The position numbers were made by a program, and so were the translations under genes. From assembly GCF_016925635.1 (NCBI RefSeq), contig NZ_CP070490.1:2424001-2488000 (forward strand): 64,000 nt of DNA, in the 5' to 3' direction. Positions within the stretch are counted from its first letter, which is position 1; every line of letters begins with the position of its first letter. The stretch is from Lysinibacillus fusiformis (GTDB taxonomy: Bacteria; Bacillota; Bacilli; Bacillales_A; Planococcaceae). Of the stretch, positions 1-10,141 are shown one piece after another. The notes beneath the pieces are model-generated. The model had not been told where the DNA came from. It searched no databases and worked only from the letters and a program-made list of their open reading frames with translations.

Positions 1-315
1 AAGGAAGCCGATCGAGTTTCTGAAACAACGACAGCAGTAGAAAATATGGCTTCTAATGTACATGAAATGGCAGCATCAATTGTTGAGATTTCTTCTTTAA
101 TCGAACAGCAAATGCATAATATTGAAACGACAGCGCGACAATCACAGGAAGTTGCTGCCATTGCGGAACAAACGTCAGCAGGTGCACAGGAAGTTCGTAG
201 TGCCGCTGAAGAGCAAGCCTACGCAATTGAACAGGTAGAGCATCTAGCTCAAAGTTTGAAAAAGCAATCGGAAGCACTGCATAAAATGATTCAACAATTT
301 GATAGACAAGCATAG
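1..315 (+). CDS. Methyl-accepting chemotaxis protein, C-terminal fragment
   Basis: The frame is open from the first base, so the start lies outside the window; about 104 residues remain. The sequence is Ala/Glu/Gln-rich heptad-repeat coiled coil (MAASIVEISSLIEQQ..., AIAEQTSAGAQEV), typical of the cytoplasmic signalling hairpin of MCPs, with adaptation-type Glu/Gln pairs in the EQTSAGAQEV stretch. The family passes ligand signals to CheA/CheW and so controls flagellar rotation. The fragment ends with the usual short amphipathic tail (LHKMIQQFDRQA). The sensor domain and any transmembrane segments are not visible, so its ligand cannot be inferred. It could also be a soluble MCP-like receptor. 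Confidence 0.85.
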   Translation, partial: KEADRVSETTTAVENMASNVHEMAASIVEISSLIEQQMHNIETTARQSQEVAAIAEQTSAGAQEVRSAAEEQAYAIEQVEHLAQSLKKQSEALHKMIQQFDRQA

Positions 316-322
316 TGCTATA

Positions 323-371
323 GGCTATACGTAAATGCGATGAAAAATCGGATTTATGTATAGCCTTTTTT
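323..371 (+). terminator. Rho-independent terminator after the MCP gene
   Basis: GGCTATAC-G-TAAAT pairs with ATTTA-TG-TATAGCC across a loop and is followed by six T residues. The rest of the 328-nt gap up to rpiB is AT-rich and holds no gene that I can support. Confidence 0.85.
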
Positions 372-643
372 ATTAAAGGGCAATTTATGTCCACTGTAAG
401 TAAAAAGCTAAAAAAACTTCAGAAGATGGAATATTACAACAAAAGACCATTATCCGAACTTATTAACATGATATTCACATTATCCACAAAAATATAGGTT
501 TAAAAGTGAATGTTTTTGTGTTAATATACAATTAATGTTCGTCTTTCGGGAGAAATCAGCGTAAAAATACAAGAAAAATCATGTTATTCTTCAGAAAGAA
601 GTGGTACACTAAGGTTGACTATAATTCGAAAAGAGGGAACCCA

Positions 644-1081
644 GTGAGAATAGCAATTTCTTCTGATCACGGAGGCAATAACTTACGTCGTGAGATTATG
701 CAGCTATTAGATGAACTTCACATTAGCTACGAAGATTTTGGTCCACAATCTGCGGATTCAGTAGACTATCCAGACTATGCAAAACCTGTATCTGAGGGTG
801 TTGCTAACGGAGAATTTGATAAAGGTATTTTAATTTGTGGCACAGGCATTGGTATGTCCATTGCCGCTAACAAGGTTAAGGGCATTCGTTGTGCGTTAGT
901 ACATGATGTATTTAGTGCCAAGGCAACGCGTTGCCATAACGACTCAAATATTTTAGCGATGGGTGAACGTGTTATTGGTCCAGGCCTTGCACGTGAAATC
1001 GTACAAACATGGCTAGAAACAGATTTTGAAGGCGGCCGTCATACACGCCGCATTGAAAAAATTACTGAACTAGAGCAATAG
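644..1081 (+). CDS. rpiB: Ribose-5-phosphate isomerase B
   Basis: A 145-residue RpiB/LacAB-family sugar-phosphate isomerase. It interconverts ribose 5-phosphate and ribulose 5-phosphate in the cytoplasmic pentose phosphate pathway. Visible signatures are the N-terminal RIAISSDHGG phosphate/sugar-binding loop, the catalytic Cys of GILICGTGIGMSIAANK (about residue 65), and RCALVHDVFSAKATRCHNDSN. The frame is open from an ATG at 581, but the family starts at M/V-R-I-A. A GTG at 644 lies just after an AAGAGGG ribosome binding site, so I start there; this gives the usual ~145-150 aa length. It precedes ywlG and glyA, as in Bacillus. Confidence 0.92.
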   Translation: MRIAISSDHGGNNLRREIMQLLDELHISYEDFGPQSADSVDYPDYAKPVSEGVANGEFDKGILICGTGIGMSIAANKVKGIRCALVHDVFSAKATRCHNDSNILAMGERVIGPGLAREIVQTWLETDFEGGRHTRRIEKITELEQ

Positions 1082-1167
1082 TGATTTTGTTATTCCATAT
1101 ATGGCATTCGTAGAGGATGTCATATATGGCATGATTTTAATGGATATAGATGAAGGAGCTGAGCTTA

Positions 1168-1710
1168 ATGGTTGTAAAACAAATACGAACACATTTGACT
1201 CAGTTACTCAGTGAATTTGAAGAGCAGGTAACGTTACGACCCCATACAATTTTTGTAGTAGGGTGCTCTACATCTGAAGTGATTGGTCAGAAAATTGGCA
1301 CAGCGGGCGCATTGGAAATAGCAGAAGCCATTTTTGAGCCGTTACAAGAATTTGCAACAAAGCATCAATTGCATTTAGCATTCCAAGGTTGTGAGCATAT
1401 AAATCGTGCCATTACTATGGAAGCATCGACAGCTGAAAAATTTGGCTATGATCCAGTTGCGGTAGTCCCAGTACGTACGGCAGGCGGCTCGATGTCAGCA
1501 TATGCTTATACGCAATTTGATAACCCAGTGATTGTTGAAACAATACAGGCACATGCAGGTATTGATATTGGACAAACATTAATCGGTATGCATTTGAAAG
1601 CAGTAGCTGTTCCAGTTCGAACATCGGTAAAAATGGTAGGAGAAGCAGTTGTAACGATTGCAACAACACGTCCAAAGCTAATTGGCGGAGAACGTGCAGT
1701 ATATAAATAA
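1168..1710 (+). CDS. ywlG: YwlG-family protein (DUF436/TIGR01440)
   Basis: A 180-residue protein of the conserved YwlG family, found next to rpiB and glyA across Bacillaceae. Its biochemical function is not established. Recognisable parts are the FVVGCSTSEVIGQKIGT segment near the N-terminus, the FQGCEHINRA motif in the middle and the VAVVPVRTAGGSMSAYA segment. These Cys- and Gly-rich stretches suggest a metal or nucleotide site, but that is inference. The ATG at 1168 is preferred over an in-frame ATG at 1150, because AAGGAGCT lies nine bases before it and the length then matches the family. A hairpin without a T-run lies between rpiB and this gene, so the two may be co-transcribed. Confidence 0.85.
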   Translation: MVVKQIRTHLTQLLSEFEEQVTLRPHTIFVVGCSTSEVIGQKIGTAGALEIAEAIFEPLQEFATKHQLHLAFQGCEHINRAITMEASTAEKFGYDPVAVVPVRTAGGSMSAYAYTQFDNPVIVETIQAHAGIDIGQTLIGMHLKAVAVPVRTSVKMVGEAVVTIATTRPKLIGGERAVYK

Positions 1711-1769
1711 TTACTACTATTTATTAGTGGTATAGATAAATAATGATACTTTAGGAGGCTTTTTCAAAC

Positions 1770-3011
1770 ATGGCATATGAAAAATTAGCAGTACAAGACA
1801 AAGCAGTATTAGATGGAATTCTTGCAGAAAAAACACGTCAGCAAGCAAATATTGAATTGATTGCATCAGAAAACTTTGTATCCGAAGCAGTTATGGAAGC
1901 GCAAGGATCAGTACTGACAAATAAATACGCTGAAGGTTATCCTGGTAAACGCTACTATGGTGGCTGTGAACATGTAGACGTAGTAGAAGATATTGCGCGT
2001 GATCGTGTGAAAGAACTCTTCGGAGCAGAATATGCAAATGTACAACCACACTCTGGTGCACAAGCAAACATGGCTGTTTACCATACAATTTTAGAACCAG
2101 GAGACACAGTGCTTGGTATGAACCTTTCTCATGGTGGTCACTTAACACACGGCTCTCCAGTAAACTTCTCTGGTATCCTATACAATTTTGTTGAGTATGG
2201 CGTAACACAAGATACACAAGTGATTGATTATGAAGATGTACGTCAAAAAGCTTTAGAACATAAACCAAAACTTATTGTCGCAGGTGCATCTGCCTATCCA
2301 CGTGAAATTGACTTCTCTAAATTCCGCGAGATTGCAGACGAAGTAGGTGCTTATTTCATGGTGGATATGGCGCACATCGCTGGTCTTGTTGCTGCTGGCG
2401 AACACCAATCACCAGTACCATACGCTGACTTTGTTACATCAACGACACATAAAACATTACGTGGACCACGTGGTGGATTAATCCTTGCTTCAAAGGAATG
2501 GGAGCAAAAACTAAATAAATCTGTTTTCCCAGGAATTCAAGGTGGTCCATTAATGCATGTTATCGCTGCTAAAGCTGTATCATTTGGAGAAGCATTACAA
2601 CCAGAATTTAAAGACTATGCAAAACAAATTAAAGCGAATGCAAAAGCTTTAGCTGAAGTATTAATTGCTGAAGGTGTTGAAATTGTTTCTGGTGGTACAG
2701 ATAACCACTTATTACTTCTAAATGTTAAATCTCTTGGTTTAACAGGTAAAGTAGCAGAGCATGCACTAGATGAAGTGGGTATTACAACAAATAAAAATAC
2801 AATTCCTTACGATACTGAATCTCCGTTCGTTACTTCTGGAATTCGTATTGGTACTCCAGCTGTTACTTCTCGTGGGTTTAAAGAAGAAGATATGAAAGAA
2901 GTAGGAGCAATTATTGCAGCAGTTCTTAAAAACCCTGAAGATGAAGCAGTTAAAGCAGATGCAAAAGATCGTGTGAAAGCATTAACAGATAAGCATCCAC
3001 TATACGCATAA
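1770..3011 (+). CDS. glyA: Serine hydroxymethyltransferase
   Basis: A 413-residue PLP enzyme that converts serine and tetrahydrofolate to glycine and methylene-THF, the main one-carbon source for purines, thymidylate and methionine. The family is visible end to end: [54 protein letters not shown] and the PLP lysine in [14 protein letters not shown] (about K228). The length equals that of other Firmicute GlyA proteins. An AGGAGG ribosome binding site lies about ten bases before the ATG. The gene follows ywlG with a 59-nt gap and is closed by its own terminator. Confidence 0.97.
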   Translation: MAYEKLAVQDKAVLDGILAEKTRQQANIELIASENFVSEAVMEAQGSVLTNKYAEGYPGKRYYGGCEHVDVVEDIARDRVKELFGAEYANVQPHSGAQANMAVYHTILEPGDTVLGMNLSHGGHLTHGSPVNFSGILYNFVEYGVTQDTQVIDYEDVRQKALEHKPKLIVAGASAYPREIDFSKFREIADEVGAYFMVDMAHIAGLVAAGEHQSPVPYADFVTSTTHKTLRGPRGGLILASKEWEQKLNKSVFPGIQGGPLMHVIAAKAVSFGEALQPEFKDYAKQIKANAKALAEVLIAEGVEIVSGGTDNHLLLLNVKSLGLTGKVAEHALDEVGITTNKNTIPYDTESPFVTSGIRIGTPAVTSRGFKEEDMKEVGAIIAAVLKNPEDEAVKADAKDRVKALTDKHPLYA

Positions 3012-3027
3012 TCAATAGAATAATAGG

Positions 3028-3069
3028 GCTGTGTTTAAAGTACAAATTTTACTTTAAATACAGCTTTTT
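3028..3069 (+). terminator. Terminator after glyA
   Basis: GCTGTGTTTAAAGTA pairs with TACTTTAAATACAGC (one G-T) across a 7-nt loop and is followed by five T residues. The remaining ~230 nt before the next gene are AT-rich, with no supported gene. Confidence 0.88.
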
Positions 3070-3298
3070 ATTTTGTAAACGAAGGATTAAACTGTAAAAA
3101 ACATCTTTTTTCTAATAAAGTAGAATAATCCCCTTATTTTTGAATAAATTTACATTAAATCGGTATAAAGGGATATATTATAGTAGGCAGAGGACAGATA
3201 GTGTCCTAGAAAAGAAGTTTTTTTTAATAAAAGTGAAAATTTAATTAAATTTTATGTACAATGGAAATGAGCTGAAGTGATAGAAAAGGAGGGGTTGG

Positions 3299-5455
3299 AT
3301 GGTCACTAAATCGTTAAACACAGATTATGATGTATTATTAAACAGCATTCGCAAATTAGGGAATAATTCTAAAGAAAGCTACGTTATTTTTGATGCAACA
3401 AATCATCATTGCATATTAGAGTGTAATGATTCTTTTTGTATGCTTACTAATGCTTCACGCTCTCAAATTCTAAATACTAATTATTTTTCATGGCTATCTA
3501 TGGACGAAAAAAAGACAACCATTGAAATGATTAAAGAAAAAATACATAACGGCATAATGGTGCAGGCAAAGCTAAATCATAACGGCATCAATAAACCTCC
3601 CTTTTGGGCAGAAATACAAGCACTACCATTTTGCAATGATGCAAATATAACGCAATTTGTTTTAGTATTTGTGAAGGATGTTACGTATTATCATACGGAA
3701 GACTTCTTAATGCGTCTAGAAAATGATATGTACAAGGCAATTGAGAAGGAGTTTACCTTCGAGCAGAAGATGAAGATTATTTGTAACGGTCTCAATGAAT
3801 TTTTTATGCCAAATATTGCGAGTATGGTGCTCATAAAAACAGAAGTAAATCAATTACAAGTTTTCACAGGAGATAATCAAACAGAGAGCATACCAAGATG
3901 TTGTGCAAACAATGATTTCTTTAACAAGGTTATGCAATCAGAAACGTCTACTTTTATAGAGAATTTAGATGAAGTGAATATTCCTATAGAACATAAGCAA
4001 TATGCTTCGCTAGCTAAAAAGCCGCATGGATGGTTTATACCTATACGCAATCAACAGCGGCAAGTGATAGGTGTTTTTTCGATATTTAGCCAAAAAACAC
4101 AAAGTGACCAAACGTTTAAAAATATGTTTCGGAAAATGGGGGCACTTGTTGCATTGGCTTTTTCGTATGCAAGGACGCAGAAAAAAATTTGGGATTTAGC
4201 CTATACAGATATTACAACAGGTCTACCTAATCGTCACAGCTTTGTTAATACGATTGAACGAGAAGCTCAACAGGGACAAAGCGGCTTTATTAAAATATTA
4301 AAACCAAGTGAATTTCATCAAGTAGTTGAACTGTACGGCCGTGAAATTGGTGATGAACTTTTAAGACAACTTGCCAAACGTCTTGAGCAAGACAAGTCGG
4401 AAAATAATGAGTATGTTGCAAGATTTACAAGTTCTAGTTTGATTATGACTACAATGTCACTGAAAGAAAATTTGCATGATTATGAGATGAGAATAAAAGA
4501 AACGATTCGCCAGCCCTTTATTATAGGAGGAAAGCAAATCTATATTACATTAAAAACAGGAATTGCTTCATATAATGATGATACAAATATTAATGATGCG
4601 ATCCGTTTTGCAGATAATGCGCTATCCTTTGCAATCGATAGACCAGGCACACATACCGAAATATTTACAACAGAGAAAAATGATGTGCTTGTACAGAAGA
4701 TGACGGTTTTAAATCATTTGTCAGAAGCCATCAAAAATAAAGAAATTACAGTCCATTTACAGCCTAAAGTCGATTTACGCAATGGAGAGATTCAAAGTAT
4801 TGAAGCACTTGCAAGGTGGATTTCTCCGAAACTAGGATTTGTTTCGCCAGCAGTCTTTATTCCTGTGGCAGAGAGTGCTGGCAAGGTTCGAGAAATTGAT
4901 GTGCTTATTTTAGAGACGGTGCTCACATGGCTTTCGGACCGACAACGCTTGGGAAAGAAATTAGTGAAAATAGCTGTCAATATTTCACCTGATCATTTTT
5001 ACTACACACACTTTGTTCAGGATACGCTGAAACTTGTGCGGAAGTATAATATTGACCCTAGCTATATTATCTTAGAAGTGACAGAAAATATTGGTTTAGT
5101 AGATTTTCAATCTGCCTATAAAATAATTCAAGAGCTAAAGAGCTATGGCTTTAAAACGTCAGTAGATGATTTTGGAACAGGCTTTTCTTCGTTAAGCTAT
5201 TTGCAACAACTACCGTTTGCTGAATTAAAAATTGATCGTAGCTTTATCAATGCTATTGAAGATCCCGCAACACTAGCTATTGTTCGCTCTATCATTCAGT
5301 TAGCATTAAATTTAGGGATGATTTCAGTGGCAGAGGGCATAGAAACGGAGGAACAGGTTGAAATTTTACGTGCGCTAGGCTGTACAGTAGGACAAGGATA
5401 CTTCTATTTTAAGCCAATGCCAATTGAACAATTAGATATAATACTGGATCAATAA
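3299..5455 (+). CDS. PAS-GAF-GGDEF(degenerate)-EAL cyclic-di-GMP signalling protein
   Basis: A 718-residue multidomain protein. Residues ~20-140 look PAS-like (VIFDATNHHCILECNDSF; FVKDVTYYHTED) and ~150-290 GAF-like (EQKMKIICNGL; HGWFIPIRNQQRQVIGVFSIFS). A GGDEF fold starts at DITTGLPNRHSF (~305), but the GGDEF signature itself is replaced by RFTSSS, so cyclase activity is unlikely. The EAL domain (~475-718) is intact: E502-A-L, NISPDHF, LEVTEN, D623-D624-FGTGFSS, KIDRSFI and EGIETEEQ are all present, which predicts c-di-GMP phosphodiesterase activity. No transmembrane helix is evident, so it should be cytosolic. A strong AAGGAGGGG precedes the ATG. It is probably monocistronic, with terminators on both sides. 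Confidence 0.88.
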   Translation: MVTKSLNTDYDVLLNSIRKLGNNSKESYVIFDATNHHCILECNDSFCMLTNASRSQILNTNYFSWLSMDEKKTTIEMIKEKIHNGIMVQAKLNHNGINKPPFWAEIQALPFCNDANITQFVLVFVKDVTYYHTEDFLMRLENDMYKAIEKEFTFEQKMKIICNGLNEFFMPNIASMVLIKTEVNQLQVFTGDNQTESIPRCCANNDFFNKVMQSETSTFIENLDEVNIPIEHKQYASLAKKPHGWFIPIRNQQRQVIGVFSIFSQKTQSDQTFKNMFRKMGALVALAFSYARTQKKIWDLAYTDITTGLPNRHSFVNTIEREAQQGQSGFIKILKPSEFHQVVELYGREIGDELLRQLAKRLEQDKSENNEYVARFTSSSLIMTTMSLKENLHDYEMRIKETIRQPFIIGGKQIYITLKTGIASYNDDTNINDAIRFADNALSFAIDRPGTHTEIFTTEKNDVLVQKMTVLNHLSEAIKNKEITVHLQPKVDLRNGEIQSIEALARWISPKLGFVSPAVFIPVAESAGKVREIDVLILETVLTWLSDRQRLGKKLVKIAVNISPDHFYYTHFVQDTLKLVRKYNIDPSYIILEVTENIGLVDFQSAYKIIQELKSYGFKTSVDDFGTGFSSLSYLQQLPFAELKIDRSFINAIEDPATLAIVRSIIQLALNLGMISVAEGIETEEQVEILRALGCTVGQGYFYFKPMPIEQLDIILDQ

Positions 5456-5482
5456 CTTATTTTTGACAAAAGAATAGATGAT

Positions 5483-5526
5483 AAAAGGAGTCGTCCTAAA
5501 TTTATTTTTGAGGCGACTCCTTTTTT
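5483..5526 (+). terminator. Terminator after the EAL gene
   Basis: AAAGGAGTCG pairs with CGACTCCTTT across a ~20-nt loop, followed by a T-run. The 3' half overlaps the upp promoter. Confidence 0.82.
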
Positions 5527-5536
5527 CTGTTATACT
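5508..5536 (+). promoter_or_regulatory. Sigma-A promoter of upp
   Basis: TTGAGG (5508-5513) and TATACT (5531-5536) are separated by exactly 17 bp. The spacer carries the descending arm and T-run of the upstream terminator. This gives a 5' leader of about 40 nt before the TTG start of upp. Confidence 0.7.
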
Positions 5537-5579
5537 AGTTGAGATAAAAATGAATCCGAACGGTGAGGAGAGAATCCCT

Positions 5580-6209
5580 TTGAGCAAAGTCTATGTATTT
5601 GATCATCCACTAATCCAACACAAATTAACTTATATTCGCGACAAGAACACAGGAACAAAAGAATTTCGTGAGCTAGTAGACGAAGTGGCAACACTTATGG
5701 CATTTGAAATTACACGCGATATGCCGGTAGAAGAAATTGAAATTGAAACACCTGTAACAATTGCAAAAACAAAAGTACTTTCTGGTAAAAAACTTGCGAT
5801 TGTACCGATTCTACGTGCGGGTATCGGCATGGTAGATGGCGTATTAAAGCTTATCCCTGCTGCAAAAGTTGGTCATATTGGTCTTTATCGTGATCCAGAA
5901 ACATTAAAACCAGTTGAATATTACGCAAAACTTCCTGCAGATGTTGAAGAACGCGATTTCATCATTGTAGATCCAATGCTTGCAACGGGTGGTTCTGCAG
6001 TGGAAGCAATCAATTCACTGAAAAAACGTGGAGCTAAAAACATCAAATTCATGTGCTTAATCGCTGCACCAGAGGGTGTAAAAGCTATTCAAGAAGAACA
6101 TTCGGATGTAGATATTTACATTGCTGCACTTGATGAAAAATTAAACGATCATGGCTATATTGTACCAGGTTTAGGTGATGCGGGAGACCGCTTATTCGGT
6201 ACAAAATAA
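5580..6209 (+). CDS. upp: Uracil phosphoribosyltransferase
   Basis: A pyrimidine-salvage enzyme making UMP from uracil and PRPP. The N-terminus after the chosen start ([19 protein letters not shown]) is that of Bacillus Upp. [28 protein letters not shown] and the PRPP-binding loop [14 protein letters not shown] are intact. The start is a TTG at 5580, preceded by GAGGAG at a suitable distance; the in-frame ATG codons upstream would add residues that overlap the promoter. The protein is 209 aa, the family norm. It stands alone between two intergenic hairpins at 6226-6285 and the terminator upstream. Confidence 0.95.
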   Translation: MSKVYVFDHPLIQHKLTYIRDKNTGTKEFRELVDEVATLMAFEITRDMPVEEIEIETPVTIAKTKVLSGKKLAIVPILRAGIGMVDGVLKLIPAAKVGHIGLYRDPETLKPVEYYAKLPADVEERDFIIVDPMLATGGSAVEAINSLKKRGAKNIKFMCLIAAPEGVKAIQEEHSDVDIYIAALDEKLNDHGYIVPGLGDAGDRLFGTK

Positions 6210-6344
6210 AAATCAATACATGAAGTTTCCTCATTTAGGAAACTAATAACTTGTGAAAGCGTCCTTCAAATTGAAGGGCGTTTCATAGTATGTGTAGGTA
6301 AGTAATTCCTCCTCTTGATTAGCATCAATGGGGAGGATTGACCT

Positions 6345-7502
6345 TTGCATACAATAACAAAAAGGACGGTGCAGATCGTTTTGACAAAGAAATGGAAAGT
6401 AATGACGATTTTTGGTACAAGACCAGAAGCAATTAAAATGGCTCCTCTTGTTTTGGAGTTGCAAAAGTATCCTGAGCAAATAGAATCCATTGTAACTGTA
6501 ACAGCACAGCATCGCCAAATGCTCGATCAAGTACTAGAGACATTTAAAATTACACCAAACTATGACTTAAATATTATGAAGGATCGCCAAACATTAATCG
6601 ATGTAACGACAAACGCATTACAAGGTTTAGATAAAGTAATGAAAGAAGCACAGCCAGATATCGTGTTGGTACATGGTGATACAGCGACGACTTTCATTGC
6701 TAGCTTGGCGGCGTTCTATAACCAAATTGCTATAGGGCATGTAGAAGCGGGACTTCGAACATGGAACAAATATTCACCATATCCAGAGGAAATGAACCGT
6801 CAACTAACAGGTGTGATGGCTGATTTACATTTTGCGCCAACAGAAGTATCTAAAAAGAATCTTTTAGATGAGAATAAAAATTCTGAGACGATTTTTGTTA
6901 CAGGTAATACTGCAATAGATGCATTAGCAACAACGGTCAGTGAACACTACACACATCCTGTATTAGATAAAATGGGTGAAGATCGCATGATTTTATTAAC
7001 GGCACATCGTCGCGAAAATCTTGGTGAACCAATGCGCCATATGTTTAAAGCGATCACCAGAATACTAGCAGAACATGAGGATGTTCAAGTTGTCTATCCA
7101 GTGCATATGAATCCAGCTGTGAGAGAAATTGCAAATGAAATTTTAGGGGATAATGAACGAGTGCATTTAATTGAGCCTCTTGAAGTATTTGATTTCCATA
7201 ACTTTGCGGCAAATTCATATATGATTTTAACGGACTCAGGTGGTGTACAAGAAGAGGCTCCTTCATTAGGGAAGCCAGTGCTTGTTCTTAGAGATACGAC
7301 AGAACGTCCAGAAGGGATTGCAGCTGGAACATTAAAGCTGGCAGGAACGGAAGAGGAAACGATTTACGCTTTAGCAAAGGAATTACTAACAGATAAAAAC
7401 GCCTATGAAGCAATGGCTAAAGCATCAAATCCATATGGCGATGGGCATGCATCTAAGCGTATTGTGGAGGCATTGCTAGGATTTTTACAAAAAACTAATT
7501 AA
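6345..7502 (+). CDS. mnaA: UDP-N-acetylglucosamine 2-epimerase (non-hydrolysing)
   Basis: Converts UDP-GlcNAc to UDP-ManNAc, the donor for wall teichoic acid linkage units and secondary cell-wall polymers. Family motifs: VMTIFGTRPEAIKMAPL, TAQHRQMLDQ, LVHGDTATTF, GHVEAGLRT, LLTAHRRENLGEP, LTDSGGVQEEAPSLGKPVLVLR and TERPEG. Two TTG codons are possible starts: 6345 follows GGGGAGG at nine bases and gives 385 aa, while 6381 (LTKKWKVMTIF) is nearer the usual family N-terminus but has a weaker site. I chose 6345 on the ribosome binding site. The product fits with the tagA/csaB polymer cluster at 37-42 kb, although the genes are not linked here. Confidence 0.93.
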   Translation: MHTITKRTVQIVLTKKWKVMTIFGTRPEAIKMAPLVLELQKYPEQIESIVTVTAQHRQMLDQVLETFKITPNYDLNIMKDRQTLIDVTTNALQGLDKVMKEAQPDIVLVHGDTATTFIASLAAFYNQIAIGHVEAGLRTWNKYSPYPEEMNRQLTGVMADLHFAPTEVSKKNLLDENKNSETIFVTGNTAIDALATTVSEHYTHPVLDKMGEDRMILLTAHRRENLGEPMRHMFKAITRILAEHEDVQVVYPVHMNPAVREIANEILGDNERVHLIEPLEVFDFHNFAANSYMILTDSGGVQEEAPSLGKPVLVLRDTTERPEGIAAGTLKLAGTEEETIYALAKELLTDKNAYEAMAKASNPYGDGHASKRIVEALLGFLQKTN

Positions 7503-7553
7503 TATACTATATTTTATATTAAAAATAAGTCTAATGTACCTATTGAAATGGGT

Positions 7554-7597
7554 AAGCTAATTTACGAGCATAATCTTGTCGTAAATTAGCTTTTTTT
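7554..7597 (+). terminator. Terminator after mnaA
   Basis: AAGCTAATTTACGA pairs perfectly with TCGTAAATTAGCTT, followed by a run of T residues. Confidence 0.9.
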
Positions 7598-7702
7598 ATG
7601 CGTGAGAAGGTTGTGAAATTTTGAAACTATGAAATTTCATACACAAATTTGTCAACAATTTGACAAGAGTATAGAGGCTGTGAAGTTTTTCTCCTTTACC
7701 AA

Positions 7703-7731
7703 TTGACTTCAAATATCACCTATTGTATGCT
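7703..7731 (+). promoter_or_regulatory. Probable sigma-A promoter of the atp operon
   Basis: TTGACT (7703-7708), a 17-bp spacer and TATGCT (7726-7731). This gives a leader of about 300 nt before atpI. The leader holds a hairpin (TTGACAGTT/AACTGTCGA, about 7810-7834) and the palindrome listed next, but no supported gene. Confidence 0.55.
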
Positions 7732-7862
7732 TACAAAGGGTAAGAATGATAAGGGTTTCTGTTCATAAATAGGACGTTGAAACACTTGTTATATCAACTT
7801 TCTACTAAATTGACAGTTCAAAATAAAACTGTCGATTTGCAACGTTTTGTGCGTTTCGGTTT

Positions 7863-7877
7863 TTACCGAGTCGGTAA
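7863..7877 (+). promoter_or_regulatory. 15-bp perfect palindrome in the atp leader
   Basis: TTACCGA-G-TCGGTAA is perfectly symmetric. It may be an operator for a dimeric repressor (TetR-type sites often look similar) or a small RNA hairpin. It lies about 130 bp downstream of the predicted promoter and 160 bp before atpI. Confidence 0.4.
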
Positions 7878-8039
7878 GGGGTGTAAGTTATTTTTTTGGG
7901 CATTTACACCTGTAATTGAAATGACTCTCCCATTACTATTCCGCTGTGAGTAGTGCTTTTCACTGCTCTTTTCTGATTTCACATAGTGGTCAGCAAACGT
8001 TTTCATTACTCGAAAAAATGATTCAGGAGATTACAACCA

Positions 8040-8411
8040 ATGCTAGATTTGCATCACATTTTTGCTGTGCAGAAGAGGGCGTTATTTTTTTTGCTTGCAC
8101 TCTGCGCATTAGGCTGGGGATTTACCCCCTATCAAACTGTTTTTGCGGGCATCGCAGTCGGTGCATTCTTTGGTACGTATAATTTTTGGATCTTAGTTCG
8201 TCGTATGGAGAAGTTTGACAGATCCATTAGTGAAGGGAAGAAAATAGGCTCACTTGGTACAGCGCTTCGCTTTGGATCAGGTGTTGCGGCAGTCGCAATA
8301 GCCATTTCGTTGCCAAACTATTTTCACTTAATTAGCACGGTTATAGGGCTAATGATTCCGTACGTTTTTCTCTTTGTCGAGAGAATTGTGTCACATGTAA
8401 GGAACCGCTAA
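8040..8411 (+). CDS. atpI: ATP synthase protein I
   Basis: A 123-residue membrane protein with four hydrophobic segments (ALFFLLALCALGWG; TVFAGIAVGAFFGTYNFWIL; GVAAVAIAISLPNYF; IGLMIPYVFLFVERI). This matches the AtpI protein that heads atp operons and is thought to help c-ring assembly or Mg2+ supply. The DUF-style WILVRRMEKFDRSI loop is typical. CAGGAG precedes the ATG by ten bases. A different-frame ORF at 7946-8182 overlaps it and is not coding. Confidence 0.85.
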   Translation: MLDLHHIFAVQKRALFFLLALCALGWGFTPYQTVFAGIAVGAFFGTYNFWILVRRMEKFDRSISEGKKIGSLGTALRFGSGVAAVAIAISLPNYFHLISTVIGLMIPYVFLFVERIVSHVRNR

Positions 8412-8438
8412 TGTGCTTTAAATTAGAAAGAGAGGTGA

Positions 8439-9446
<1,008 letters not shown>

Positions 9447-9473
9447 TTCAGTTGAACACTGAATTTTACTAGT

Positions 9474-9550
9474 GGCGAAGCAGGATTCACCAGATGAAAC
9501 TTCGCCCTTCATTTTGGAACGGATAAAAGCTATGTGTAAATATAGCTTTT
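9474..9550 (+). promoter_or_regulatory. Two hairpins between atpE and atpF
   Basis: Hairpin 1: GGCGAAG (9474-9480) with CTTCGCC (9500-9506). Hairpin 2: AAAAGCTAT (9525-9533) with ATAGCTTTT (9542-9550), a perfect 9-bp stem ending in T residues, so it resembles a weak terminator. They sit in the only long gap of the operon, directly behind the subunit needed in most copies. They may act in partial termination, RNA processing or 3'-end protection. Confidence 0.5.
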
Positions 9551-9619
9551 TAAAATAGGTAGTTTTTTTAATCACTAAATTATGTTGAAGTTAAAGCTCT
9601 TGAAGGGAGTGAAACAATC

Positions 9620-10141
9620 GTGTTTTTAGATAATCTTGTACTAGGTTCAGGCGGTGCTTCGTTTAATAGTGGAGATATCATCGCAACATTAGTTATTTTC
9701 ATAGTATTAATGTTACTACTTAAGAAATTCGCTTGGGGTCCACTTATGGGCATCATGCAACAACGTGAAGAATTAGTAGCGAGTGAAATCGAAGCAGCTG
9801 AAAAAGCGCGCAAAGAATCGCACCAATTTTTAGAAGAACAAAAGAGCCTTCTTAAGGAAGCTCGTACAGAAGCACAATCGATTGTTGAGGGCGCTAAGAA
9901 GCAAGGCGAACTACAAAAAGAAGAAATTCTTACTGTAGCACGCAATGAAGCAAATCGCTTAAAAGAATCGGCTTTACGTGAAATTGAGTCTGAAAAAGAA
10001 AAAGCTATTGCAGCTGTACGTGATGAAGTCGTTTCATTATCTGTACTTGCAGCATCTAAAGTCCTTAGCAAAGAGATTTCTGAGGCAGACAACCGTGCTC
10101 TTATTGAAGAGACGATTGCGAAGGCAGGGGAAGCTCGATGA
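9620..10141 (+). CDS. atpF: ATP synthase Fo subunit b
   Basis: A 173-residue peripheral-stalk subunit: one N-terminal transmembrane helix ([23 protein letters not shown]) followed by a long charged coiled coil ([26 protein letters not shown]...) that reaches F1. The GTG start follows GAAGGGAGTG. The last four bases (ATGA) overlap the atpH start, which suggests translational coupling. Confidence 0.95.
   Translation: MFLDNLVLGSGGASFNSGDIIATLVIFIVLMLLLKKFAWGPLMGIMQQREELVASEIEAAEKARKESHQFLEEQKSLLKEARTEAQSIVEGAKKQGELQKEEILTVARNEANRLKESALREIESEKEKAIAAVRDEVVSLSVLAASKVLSKEISEADNRALIEETIAKAGEAR

Noticed and set aside
7946..8182. 78-codon ORF before atpI
   Set aside because: No ribosome binding site; overlaps atpI in another frame and the translation is Cys/Phe-rich and non-protein-like.
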